A stretch of 64,000 nucleotides of DNA from assembly GCA_004369045.1 (NCBI GenBank), contig ML213512.1:522929-586928 (forward strand). Reading direction: 5' to 3'. The notes beneath the pieces are model-generated. The model saw only the letters and a program-made list of their open reading frames with translations, was not told where the DNA came from and searched no databases. The first letter of the stretch is position 1, and each line of letters begins with the position of its first letter. Positions 1 through 8,877 of the stretch are shown piece after piece. The DNA comes from Heliocybe sulcata. Taxonomy: Eukaryota; Basidiomycota; Agaricomycetes; Gloeophyllales; Gloeophyllaceae. The position numbers and the translations under genes were made by a program.

Positions 1-428
1 GGCGAGCGAACGTGCAATAGAGTCGCAACGTCGCCGCGATCACGAAACAACCCTAAAACGCGTTTTCGGAGCGCAGAACCCTGATCGGCCGTATCACCGC
101 CATTCCCAACCATTCCTGTGCCATTCCCAGCCATTCCCAGCCATCCCTCGCCATTCCCCGCCATCCCGCGCCACCCAGGTGATTCTCCACATCCCCTAGC
201 CCATTGCTCCTCCTATATATCCTGTTAATGAAACAGTGATGGTGTTAGCGACACGGAAATAAGTAGAGTATCCCCGAACTCACCACACTTCTAGCTCTTA
301 TTCTCCTTCCCCCTCTTCCTCGCACCTGATTTCCCCCCGGATGATGCACTCAGTGCTGTAGCGCAATTGCTATACTCCTAGGACGACAGCTTAGATGACA
401 GATATGGCCATATCGTTAACTAACGTAC
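1..428. other. gene-poor left edge
   Basis: No convincing coding region is seen here. The stretch holds the CCATTCCC-type short tandem repeat listed separately and otherwise unremarkable mixed sequence. The repeat-rich decayed reading frame on the minus strand begins immediately to the right. Confidence 0.5.
107..176. repeat. short tandem repeat, CCATTCCC-type units
   Basis: Units of roughly 9-10 bases built on CCATTCCCAG or CCATCCC recur about seven times with small changes. This is seen directly. It looks like a diverged minisatellite, and such arrays also occur near ends of DNA transposons, but no element end is recognisable here. Confidence 0.7.
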
Positions 429-1290
429 CTTCTTCATATCGTCAGACATATCCTTCCACATCTTCCGGAACTGGGAGTTCGTGACATTACCCATCTCAAA
501 CTGCTCCTTCTGGAACAGTTGCCTAAGAGAGTGGTCAAGGTATGGTCACAATAATTAATTATAATCAAGCTTACTTGGCTGTCCTTACATCCTTCGGCAT
601 TTCAACCAGCTTTCCTTGCGACCTCTTTGACATCGACGCACCTCCCTCAGGAAGCCCCTCAGCCTCCTCTGCACTCACACTCGTGTCTGTGTTAGGCCTC
701 GCTGGCGGCGCATTCGACTCGCCTGGATGAGCGTTCGACTCTCCTGGATGAGCATTCAACTCGCCTGGCTGTGCATCGGGGTCGCCTGGCTGCGCGTTCG
801 ACTCGCCTGGCTGCGCGTTTGACTCTCCCGGCTGCACGTCCGGGTCGCCTGGATGAGCGTTTGACCCTCCCAGCTGCGCGTTCGGGTCACCTGGCTGCAC
901 ACCCGCGTTCGGGTCACCTGGCTGAGCGTTCGGGTCACCTGGACGAGCGTTCGGGTCTGTTGGAGCTGATGTTGTGGCCACCGAACTCCCTGGCTTATCC
1001 GCGCTACATTGGATGTACTGAGACATATATCCAGAATATATATAATTCAAATTGCTTACTACGGGTTCTGCAGGTTGAGGCGCCTCTTCTGTGTTGCTGT
1101 CGGCTTAGGGGCACTGGTCTCGAGGGAGCGGCACTTCTCGCCACTCTTGTTGCCAGAAATCACCAGGGTAGTCGTCGCCATAGAAGGTCTGCCTCTCGTA
1201 GATGTAGTCGTGATAAGCTGCCACTTCCAGCTCCAAAGGCGCAGCAATATCTTCCATCTAGACTCCGGAACTTGGTGTTTTGTTTGCCAT
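429..1290 (-). pseudogene. decayed low-complexity gene with 7-residue repeats
   Basis: A spliced minus-strand reading can be drawn. One exon covers about 1060-1257 (or 1290) and encodes an acidic, aromatic-rich N-terminus. A 42 bp intron (1018-1059) follows, then an exon (575-1017) with about twelve copies of a 7-residue PG[DE]xNAQ unit, a 52 bp intron (523-574), and an exon (429-522) encoding a charged segment that loosely resembles an HMG-box helix (RKMWKDMSDDMKK). Two in-frame stops sit in the first exon, near 1258 and at 1105-1107, although coding character continues on both sides. The gene is therefore either broken or has an intron structure I have missed. I do not recognise the family, and the HMG resemblance is weak. 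Confidence 0.4.
720..965 (-). repeat. 21-bp coding minisatellite
   Basis: Tandem 21-bp units on the minus strand encode the heptad P-G-[D/E]-[P/S/L]-[N/D]-A-[Q/H]. About twelve copies are visible with substitutions. The reading frame is kept through the array, which suggests past selection on the protein. Confidence 0.8.
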
Positions 1291-1648
1291 AGCTTTTAGT
1301 CAGAGACGGTGTATGCAGCACAGAAGAGCCTTACGATCCGTATAGAGAACATGATGGAGAGGGTGCATATACCCACCGCGGAAGCATCCGAAGCAACATC
1401 TTTCACGTCCACCCCAGCTTCTTCAGCCTCCAGCTTCTATCATGCTGCACGAGTGGTGTTTCGGATGTCTACAAGAGTGACAGTACCGAGCCATTGACGG
1501 GGCGACTCGCAGGCTGAAGGTTGGCGAGACAATGTCGAGTCCGTGGCTGAGACGAGGAGGAGCCTGACAAGTACACGCGCCTCCTGAGGACATTAACTAC
1601 GAGGCACAGAGCACGAAGTACGGCGGGGACAAGGATGAGGACCAGAAC

Positions 1649-1672
1649 GAGGACGAGGACGAGGACGAGGAG
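1649..1672. repeat. GAC/GAG microsatellite
   Basis: A run of GACGAG hexamers. In the plus frame it encodes an Asp/Glu tract. Confidence 0.7.
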
Positions 1673-2007
1673 AACGAGCACGATGTCACAGACGTGACAG
1701 GAATCTCGAAGTCGGACTTGGCAGGGAATGCGCATACATGCAGCCGGCAGGCTGACTTAGCTGGGTGAACTCAGAAGTACCAGTCGGATGGACGCGAAAG
1801 CTGCAGAGATAGATAGCGCTGGTATCGCTAGCTATACATGTAAGCGCGCTTGGTGTGCTGGCAAATGCAGGAGCTGTTCTCGGGCCTTGGCATACCTAAT
1901 TGGGAAGCTTCGCGGTCGATTCGGCCGTTTAATAGTTCACAAAAGTATTTAATGATGCGTAACATATTCTAATTGCTTGCAACCGCGGGCAAAGTGTCCA
2001 GTTTTGA

Positions 2008-2072
2008 CTGGGGCCCAGTAGCCACCCAGTAGATGCCCGATAGCCCAGTAGACAACCAGTAGACACCTGATA
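2008..2072. repeat. CCAGTAG short direct repeats
   Basis: The heptamer CCAGTAG occurs four times within about 60 bases, with spacers that partly repeat (two copies read CCAGTAGACA). It lies 200 bp left of a second array built on TTGCCCAG, so the two may belong to one degenerate repeat-bearing element. Confidence 0.6.
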
Positions 2073-2254
2073 AGGGTTCATGCACATGGGAGGGCACATA
2101 AGAGTTCATACTGTAAAGACTGACTGTTTTATTCACTACCCTGTGGTGTAGCTGCACCACATCTGGCAGGAACCTGCACACAATATTGCCGGAGTGCAGC
2201 TCATACAATGTGTACCGGGGCATTTATCGGGTGGTGGCTGTGCCGGTACCGGGC

Positions 2255-2320
2255 AGCCTTTGCCCAGTTATTGCCCAGTTTATTGCCCAGTGATTGGGTC
2301 AGCAATGGGCAATAACCGGG
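2255..2320. repeat. TTGCCCAG repeats with 11-bp inverted repeat
   Basis: TTGCCCAGT occurs three times in tandem (2260-2290). An exact 11-base inverted repeat, GTTATTGCCCA at 2267-2277 and TGGGCAATAAC at 2306-2316, can form a hairpin with a 28-base loop. Confidence 0.75.
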
Positions 2321-2370
2321 GCAATACCTTTAGACATCCGGCTATAGCTTTACTTTTGGTAGACTCGTGA

Positions 2371-2449
2371 CCAGTCTTCGCATGCAAGCTCACGCCTTCC
2401 TTTCTGAGTGATCGGAGTGATGGAAGGCGCGAGCTTGCGAGCGGACTGG
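2371..2449. repeat. 79-bp imperfect foldback
   Basis: The left arm (2371-2400) starts CCAGTC and ends in GCAAGCTCACGCCTTCC. The right arm (2422-2449) starts GGAAGGCGCGAGCTTGC and ends GACTGG. The outer 6 bp and inner 17 bp pair with one mismatch, separated by a short unpaired bulge. This is typical of a MITE relic or a long hairpin. No flanking target duplication was identified. Confidence 0.75.
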
Positions 2450-3484
2450 GGGGAACGGACCGTCACATGGCAGGGTCACACTTTTGAAACATGAGTGTGA
2501 CAAAGGACTTAGTGAAATTTCGCAAGCCTGCTCAAATGCTGCTCAGGCTCTCTATGCTGCCTCACATCGAATATTGCCCCAGAAACTTTTGCAGCTGGTT
2601 ATATATGCTTCAGACAATATATAGGTACATCATAAACATGCACCAAGCTAAAAGACCAGTTACCATATTGAAAATTGTCGTGCATTCACCATCCTGACCA
2701 TCCCTTCCTCGGACATATCTGTCCTCCAAAGGCCCGCTGGATCCAAATTTCAATACTGACAGCAACCATTGTGTCTCCTCACCTGGATTCTACCAAGTCC
2801 GCGCAGATAATCATGTTGGTCCGACCTCCCCTCCTCGCAGCTGGCTGGGCCAATCTTCATCCCTACCAACTGAGAACATGCCCGAAGGGCACTCCATGCA
2901 AGTTACAGTGCAAACAGGCGCCCACTGTCGATGAGTGGGAGGGCTTCGGGTGTCCCGAAGACAACGAGATGTGCATTAGTCAACAGTGGTGAAGTGGCGG
3001 CACTATGCAAGTGGTCGTCAACATGGCCGCCTAAGATCTAAGAGAATTGACTGCGGTTAGGATAACTAGAATGCAGCAGTATGGCTGACAACTACGTACA
3101 TAGTACCTGCACACCAATTAGTGCTCTTGCACTGCATGTTCAGTGCGCTCCCAGCAGTCGCTGTTGAGGCCCTAGTAGTACAATCTTCTCAGGGGCATAT
3201 GACACATCGCCGAGTCGATGAATGTTGGTCCAAGTAGATGTTTAATCAAGTCGAGCCCACTCTTTGTTGCCGAGATGCAGGCACAAGCAGTGCAGTACAA
3301 GGAGGGAACGAGAGGAAGGCAGCGCAATGCGCGTTGAAATTTCGCTAAGTCCGTTATCACATCTATCGGGGATGTCACGCTTGCGCCAAAAAGCCGATGG
3401 TTGCACCCAGCCGTTTCGCAATCGCGCGAGTTCTCGAGCGTGAGATGATTGCGTAAGAAACGGCTGGTCACGAGCCTATACTTT

Positions 3485-3790
3485 TGGTATCAATTTTTAG
3501 ATCATTGCAAATGTATTTCCATATTTTGATTTCATCTTCCTTCTCTGATGGTGTAAAATATTATCTTTTTTTATCGCATATTCTCGTTCCCTTAATCTCA
3601 GATTTGACAGCCTTCCCACAGCATCAGCTTGATGTGATATTTTGTAATACATATTGATATCATCAAAATACCATATATTGAATGTCAATACAATGTTGAA
3701 TTTAATAAAATAAATTGCTTTATATTTGCATCACTTCTCATTAATTATATTGGCTGCCACCAAAAGCTACTCCTATATATTTACTGAGTG
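3485..3790. other. AT-rich island
   Basis: About 300 bp of strongly AT-rich sequence, unlike the roughly half-GC surroundings. It contains only a short minus-strand reading frame with no recognisable similarity. It could be a diverged insertion or a mitochondrial DNA fragment. The basis is composition only. Confidence 0.55.
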
Positions 3791-3905
3791 TAATCCATTT
3801 CGACCAACATATTGCAACGTTCGAAATGGTGGAACTCCCGCTGTGTAAGCGTTGCCTGCCTTTGTGCACCACCCGACAACCTGCACTAAATCCCCGGGAG
3901 ACATC

Positions 3906-5590
3906 ATGCGCCCCTACAAACTGACGGAGCTTCCCCTAGATCTCCTCTACCCCATCCTCGAAGAGCTCGACCGCAAAGACCTGCACTCTGCCACCCTCCT
4001 CAGCGCCAGAATCAACCCAGTGGCTACGTCCATACTGTACCGCACAGTAGACTCTCGCACGACGCTGCAGAATGGAATAGTACGGTCTCAGACATGAATG
4101 GATGTGACGCATGTTATTCCTGACGCGATCGCACGATAGCCCAGAGTCCTCCATCCTGCAACCACTCTGCTGCAGAAACCCGAACTGACGAAGCATGTGA
4201 GGCATGTGAGAGAGCAAGGTGAGCGCTTCTGACGCGGCCGTTCACCTGGAATGGGAGTAGTGACGAAGCAACTCAGGCTCCATACTGTCGTTTTATCCCG
4301 AAACGCTAAAGGACGCCCTCGCAGCTCTCCGGCTCTGCTGCAATATCGTCTCCTTCAGCTGGATCGACGACAGCTTCGCGGAAGAGACCTTTCTGGCTTT
4401 CCTGCGCGTCATAACAGACCTGCCCTTGCAGGGGCTCACGATCAGGACGTCTGGCGATTTAGGAGATGCCGTATGGGAGAAGCTGCAGGCACTCACCGGG
4501 CTACGCAAAATTGCCATTTGGTCTATGGAAGGCCCACCCCGCGTGCTGAAAGGATGGGCACAGCATCTGACCTCTACCCTCACGCATCTCGAGCTAGGAG
4601 TGAGTATACGCACCTCTCCCGTGCAAGAAGTCTGATCTGACAGGCGAACGAAAGAGATGCGCCGGTGTACCTCCCACAATCCTCATATCCGTCTTCTGTC
4701 AGCTCCCCCTCCTCCAAGAACTCAGACTCAAAGGCGTCCCGCCAGCGGCTATCCCAGTGATCCTAAGCTACCTACCCAACCTCCGCTCTCTCGACGTCGA
4801 ATACCTCAACGCCGGCCGCTACCGGCGCTCCGATAAACCTCTGCCCCTCCTCCAGGAGCTCGTCGTGCGTACAAGCTCGATGGACGCGGACGGCCCGGAC
4901 CAGCTGTGGCACTGGATCCTCGAGCTCATTCCCCGGCCCTCTCTAGAGTCTTTCACCCTGCACGCGTTTACAGTGCTAGGGGGGAGCAGTATACCGCAGA
5001 GCTTTATCGTGAGTTTGTTAGAGAGGCACCAGAGGACGCTCAGGCAGATTATGGTGGGGACGACGCATCTGCGGTTTAATGATCTCGAGCATTTGTGTCA
5101 GAAGTTGCCAGCGCTGGAGGAGCTCGGGGGCAGTGTGGCTAGTGCGGACGCGGTAAGTAGTTGAAAGTGCGACTTGCCCAGGAATGTCTGACGTCTGGCG
5201 CTTAATAGGCGGCCATTGGCTCCGCGGTAGCCCGCGCCGCCAACCTACGCTCTCTTACGCTGCAAGTCCTGTGGTTACACTCCCTAGGTACTATGGAACC
5301 GGGCATTCAAGGTGGCCAAAAGTACTACAGGCCGGCAGAGACGCCTTTCTCAGTTCAAGATGCTCGTGCCATGATGCTGCGCGAGAACTCCCAGTTGCGG
5401 TATATTGCCATCGGTCCTCTTACATACAAGGTATGCGTAGCTGAACATTCGTTAGTCTGTCGGTGACTCATATTTATTGTAGGGTTATTGGGAGAGGAAG
5501 TATGATAGCGATGGGAAGGTGCACCTGGAGTTCGAGGTTACACGTTGCTATGATGGGTACAATGGGGGCAGTGTGGGTCATCGCATTTAG
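3906..5590 (+). CDS. F-box / leucine-rich-repeat protein
   Basis: I model six exons: 3906-4079, 4140-4218, 4277-4599, 4655-5152, 5209-5430 and 5483-5590, giving 467 residues in frame. The N-terminus (KLTELPLDLLYPILEEL) is a classic F-box, which binds Skp1 in SCF ubiquitin ligases. The rest has irregular leucine-rich segments such as LPLLQELRLKGVP and LPALEELGG that would form the substrate-binding face. The start is the ATG just before the F-box; an in-frame ATG at 3852 would only add an unconserved leader. The 3' splice site at 4654 is the least certain, and an alternative acceptor exists near 4697. Such proteins are greatly expanded in Agaricomycetes and the substrate is unknown. It converges on LSM4 with a gap of about 170 bp. 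Confidence 0.85.
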
Positions 5591-5761
5591 GGTGCCTTGT
5601 TGATTGGCATGGATATACACGCCTGTTGTGATCGTTAACCGATAGCTCAGCGCATATACGATGAAGTGACCTCTCCGGGCGCGGGATAACAAGGAGGAGA
5701 TTGTGCAAAATTGAAAGATAGATAAGATACAAACAATGGTGAGGGCTTACCCTGAGCGCCA

Positions 5762-6419
5762 TTATGCCCCTCTGCCTCTGCCCCGTCCGCCTCGCGCAGG
5801 TCCTCCTCGCATACCTCCACGCCCTGATCAGGAAGCCGTCAGAAAAGAACCGCGAATCTTGATACTCGGACGCACCTCTTTGCATATTGGCACGTCCTGT
5901 CCAAGTAATGAATCAGCTAGTATGCACGATAGCGTAGACTGGTTGCACGCACCTCTCCCTCCAGTACCGCTCACATGCGATCCCCTGGCGCTACGCCCAG
6001 CCTCGCGAGCCTTATTCTGCTCCTCCTTCACAGCATCAAGAAGAGTGTCCGGTACACGTAGATACTTGATCTGAACAGCCGTATGATCATCCAACATTCA
6101 AACCTCAGAGCATGCGACGAACTCACCGTACTACCCCGAATGTAACATTCCTTCACTTTCCAGAACCGATCGCCATCTGGATTCGTCTGGTAGACCTCTC
6201 TCAGAGTAATGTTCATGAAGTTGTCACAATTGACAAGGTGACCGTTGAACGTCTCGCCATTCTTTAACTCAACTAACTGCAGAGGGTGTCAATAACGTTT
6301 GTGTGCACAAGTCACTTGGGCGCACCATAGGCTTATTCTGCGCGGCATTTAGTAATGATAAAGGCAGCTATTAGAAGTTTTAGCTGTGAAGAGTGGGATG
6401 CTGAGATGGACTGTACCAT
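5762..6419 (-). CDS. LSM4: U6 snRNA-associated Sm-like protein LSm4
   Basis: Exons are 6417-6419, 6326-6367, 6127-6276, 5953-6070 and 5762-5823, giving 124 residues. The first coding exon is only the ATG, followed by a 49 bp intron; the next exon opens with [14 protein letters not shown], the conserved LSm4 N-terminus. The Sm1 motif ([22 protein letters not shown]) and Sm2 motif ([14 protein letters not shown]) are intact, and the tail is RG-rich as in fungal orthologues. LSm4 is part of the Lsm1-7 ring (mRNA decapping) and the Lsm2-8 ring (U6 snRNA). The stop TAA lies at 5762-5764 after GRGRGRGA. It is divergent from the neighbouring small protein gene, with 94 bp between the two ATGs. Confidence 0.95.
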
Positions 6420-6513
6420 TTTATTGCAGTTGGCGGTTCGCAATCAAGGTTGGGAAACGCGTTGTGTGCGCGTCTCGCCACAGCGCGCTTCGACGTTACT
6501 CTCATACTCTACC
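6420..6513. promoter_or_regulatory. 94-bp bidirectional promoter, LSM4 / small protein
   Basis: Only 94 bp separate the divergent start codons at 6419 (minus) and 6514 (plus), so both 5' UTRs and core promoters must share it. No clear TATA box is seen, as expected for housekeeping genes. Confidence 0.6.
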
Positions 6514-6938
6514 ATGGCCACGACATCCTATGTGCCGCACATAATCTACTCGCTTGCTCTGACCTCCATGTCTATGAATATGCTCTACCAGCGGAAATTA
6601 GGGGAAGCGCAAAGAGCTTCTATCGCAGCTCAGACAACAATCCTTGATTCCTTGGCTCAAAGTCTGCGGTCTGCAGATAACGTTCCCGAGGACGAAATCC
6701 AAAAGCTCTGGAGTTTGGCACGGAAGAAGGGAGAAATGACAATGGATCAGCATGCGGCGGAAATTGGACTGAAGGAGACGTTCTTTGGGAAGAAGTTGAC
6801 CGCTCAGGAGGCTGCGCGGGTAGAGGAGTGGGAGAGGCTTGAGATCGAGCAGTGTACGTATCCGAGTCCTCAGTTCTTACCAGACTACAAGTTGCAATTA
6901 CAGTGAAAAAGGCATTTGAGGAGGAAGCGCTACCATGA
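6514..6938 (+). CDS. small membrane-anchored coiled-coil protein, unknown function
   Basis: Two exons (6514-6853 and 6904-6938) give 124 residues. Residues 5-23 form a hydrophobic segment that could be a signal anchor. The rest is helical and highly charged (for example residues 90-124), likely coiled coil. I do not recognise the family. Clean codon structure, a good splice junction and pairing with LSM4 across a shared promoter argue that it is real. The anchor followed by a soluble helical tail would fit a mitochondrial or ER membrane protein, which is inference. Confidence 0.75.
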
Positions 6939-7360
6939 CACCTGTGAATTTGGCTGTCGCGATGCAGCTGTCGGTATGCAATGCGCATCCAGGATTCCAG
7001 GAGCCCTTGTTACGCTCTACTAAGGATGGATGGCCATCTGCCTCGCGATTGCGTGACCTGCGCGTCTGGCACTCTCCCTACGCATTGTCCTCAGTCACCA
7101 TAGATGCCCCAGCGTCCTGGATCTACTTTCCGGACGTCGCGGTCCGGCTTGTTCTGGTCTGCACTCATAGCTTGTTGCTCTTATCTCGTATGTTCCAATA
7201 ATAACTGACTGGGTCGTGCGACTGAACGTCCATTGCGCTTATCACCTGCTGCACTTACGGCAGTCATCTGGAGACATGACAAATATCGAGATGGCGGTCA
7301 GGTCTTCATCTTTGACTCAATCACCCCGAAGCATCATCCTTTACACGGACCTGAGCTGCA
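6939..7360. other. intergenic, dioxygenase upstream region
   Basis: About 420 bp between two plus-strand genes. No convincing coding sequence is seen. It presumably holds the terminator of the small protein gene and the promoter of the dioxygenase, but I cannot point to a specific site. Confidence 0.5.
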
Positions 7361-8667
7361 ATGTCTACGATCACTATTACAGAGCAGCCCAGCACTCACC
7401 AGTTGAAGCTCCGCACCGCGTACGGACCAGTGTATCGCACAGTGCTCGACACCCCTCCTCGTGACTGCGACGAGAAAGACATCCCAATCATCGACATCTC
7501 CGGCATTTATGGCGACCTCGACGCGCGTAAAGCAGTTGCCCAACAAATCCAGGCTGCCTCAACGTCTATCGGGTTCTTCTACGTCAAGGGGCATGGAATA
7601 TCAGACGATGTCATCGCCGACGCGTTGGCGCAGTCAAGATTGTACGGTCTGAAAATGCCGGGAGGAGTAAATGCTCAATGTGCACAGATTCTTCTCGCAG
7701 CCCACTGAGATCAAGGACAAAGTAAACCAGAAGCACTCAAAATGGTTTAACGGCTGGAACTCTCGCAACAGCTCTCACGTGAGCGAGACAGAATCTATGG
7801 GTATGTAGGGCTTCCTCTCCATGCATGCATCACGCATATGTTCATCCTTATCAAGACTACCGAGAGAGCTTCGGCATGCGCTATGAGCCCCGCTACGATC
7901 CAGCGGTGGACAATACTGACTCTATCCCACCCGAAATTCAAGCCGGCTTCCGTGCTGAAGAATACGTCTGGGAGCAAACGGCCAACCTGCCCGACTTCAA
8001 GTCCGGCATCCTTAATTACTGGCGTGCATGCCTCTCCCTCGCGCGGCGGCTCATCCGCATCTTTGCATTAGCTCTGGATCTGCCAGAGGACTACTTCGAC
8101 AAGATGACGAGCCACCCGGATGCAGCCGTTGCATTGAACTACTATCCCTCGCAAAGGGAGCTGCCAAAGATTGACGAGAACACTGTGTCGATCGGGTCGC
8201 ATACTGATTTGCAGTGCTTTACGATGCTGTGGCAGGACGATAATGGCGGGCTACAGGTTTTGAACCGGGACGGACAGTGGATTAATGCAAAGCCTATTCC
8301 GGGGACGTTCGTCATTAATATCGGCGATTATTTGATGAGGATAACGAATGACCGTTTCGTGTCTACGGTCCATCGTGCCAAGAATGTCACCCCGAACGAG
8401 CGATATTCGATGCCGTTCTTCTTTGGTTTGTCCGGCTCTCACCTGATGTCTCATTCATACTGACGAGAGGGCCAACAGGATTTAACTTTAACGAGACCGT
8501 CGGAGTATTACCCAGTTGCATTGACGAGGAGCGCCCCGCGAAATACGATCCTATATCTTGCGAGGAGGTACCGTTTTCAATATTCTTGGCATCTTCCATG
8601 AACTGACGACAACCGCATATAGTGGGTACGGCTGCGGTTCGCCCAGACGACGCAAGACAGGGAGTGA
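7361..8667 (+). CDS. 2-oxoglutarate/Fe(II)-dependent dioxygenase (isopenicillin-N-synthase-like)
   Basis: Five exons (7361-7641, 7688-7800, 7856-8425, 8479-8577, 8633-8667) give 365 residues. The N-terminal DIOX_N region has IPIIDISGIY and GFFYVKGHGI. The C-terminal jelly roll carries the iron ligands H247 and D249 (GSHTD) and H304 (STVHRA), and the 2-oxoglutarate-binding R314 and S316 (RYS). All catalytic residues are therefore present. The family performs hydroxylation, desaturation or ring closure in secondary metabolism and nutrient use, and the substrate cannot be read from sequence. No biosynthetic cluster surrounds it. It converges on the acidic repeat protein gene with about 210 bp between stops. 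Confidence 0.9.
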
Positions 8668-8877
8668 ACTGGCCGACTGCCTTACCGATTAGATGTATAA
8701 GTAGGCAACATAACTGTCGTGCGAAGCAGTCAGTGATTTCAGCATCGTCGTAGTACATGTATATTTCGTCAACGAGCGTATCTACTAATCGTAGCCGTAG
8801 GTCGTAGCTGAAGGCATTGTCGTCATTATCGAGTCTGAGCAAACAGCTGGGACGAGTACAGCGGAACTGCTATGGTC

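Larger units (their letters stand above)
1291..3905. other. gene-poor repeat-bearing region
   Basis: No complete gene is supported. On the plus strand, 1580-1770 has an open acidic stretch (Asp/Glu-rich around 1640-1680) that may be a coding remnant, with no start or splice context. From 1980 to 2450 come short direct repeats and two hairpins, listed separately. From 2450 to 3480 there is mixed sequence with only short reading frames. From about 3485 to 3790 the base composition becomes AT-rich. The F-box gene starts at 3906. Confidence 0.5.

Noticed and set aside
2255-2320. CRISPR-like repeat array
   Set aside because: Units are 8-11 bp, too few and without unique spacers of even length; the organism is a fungus.
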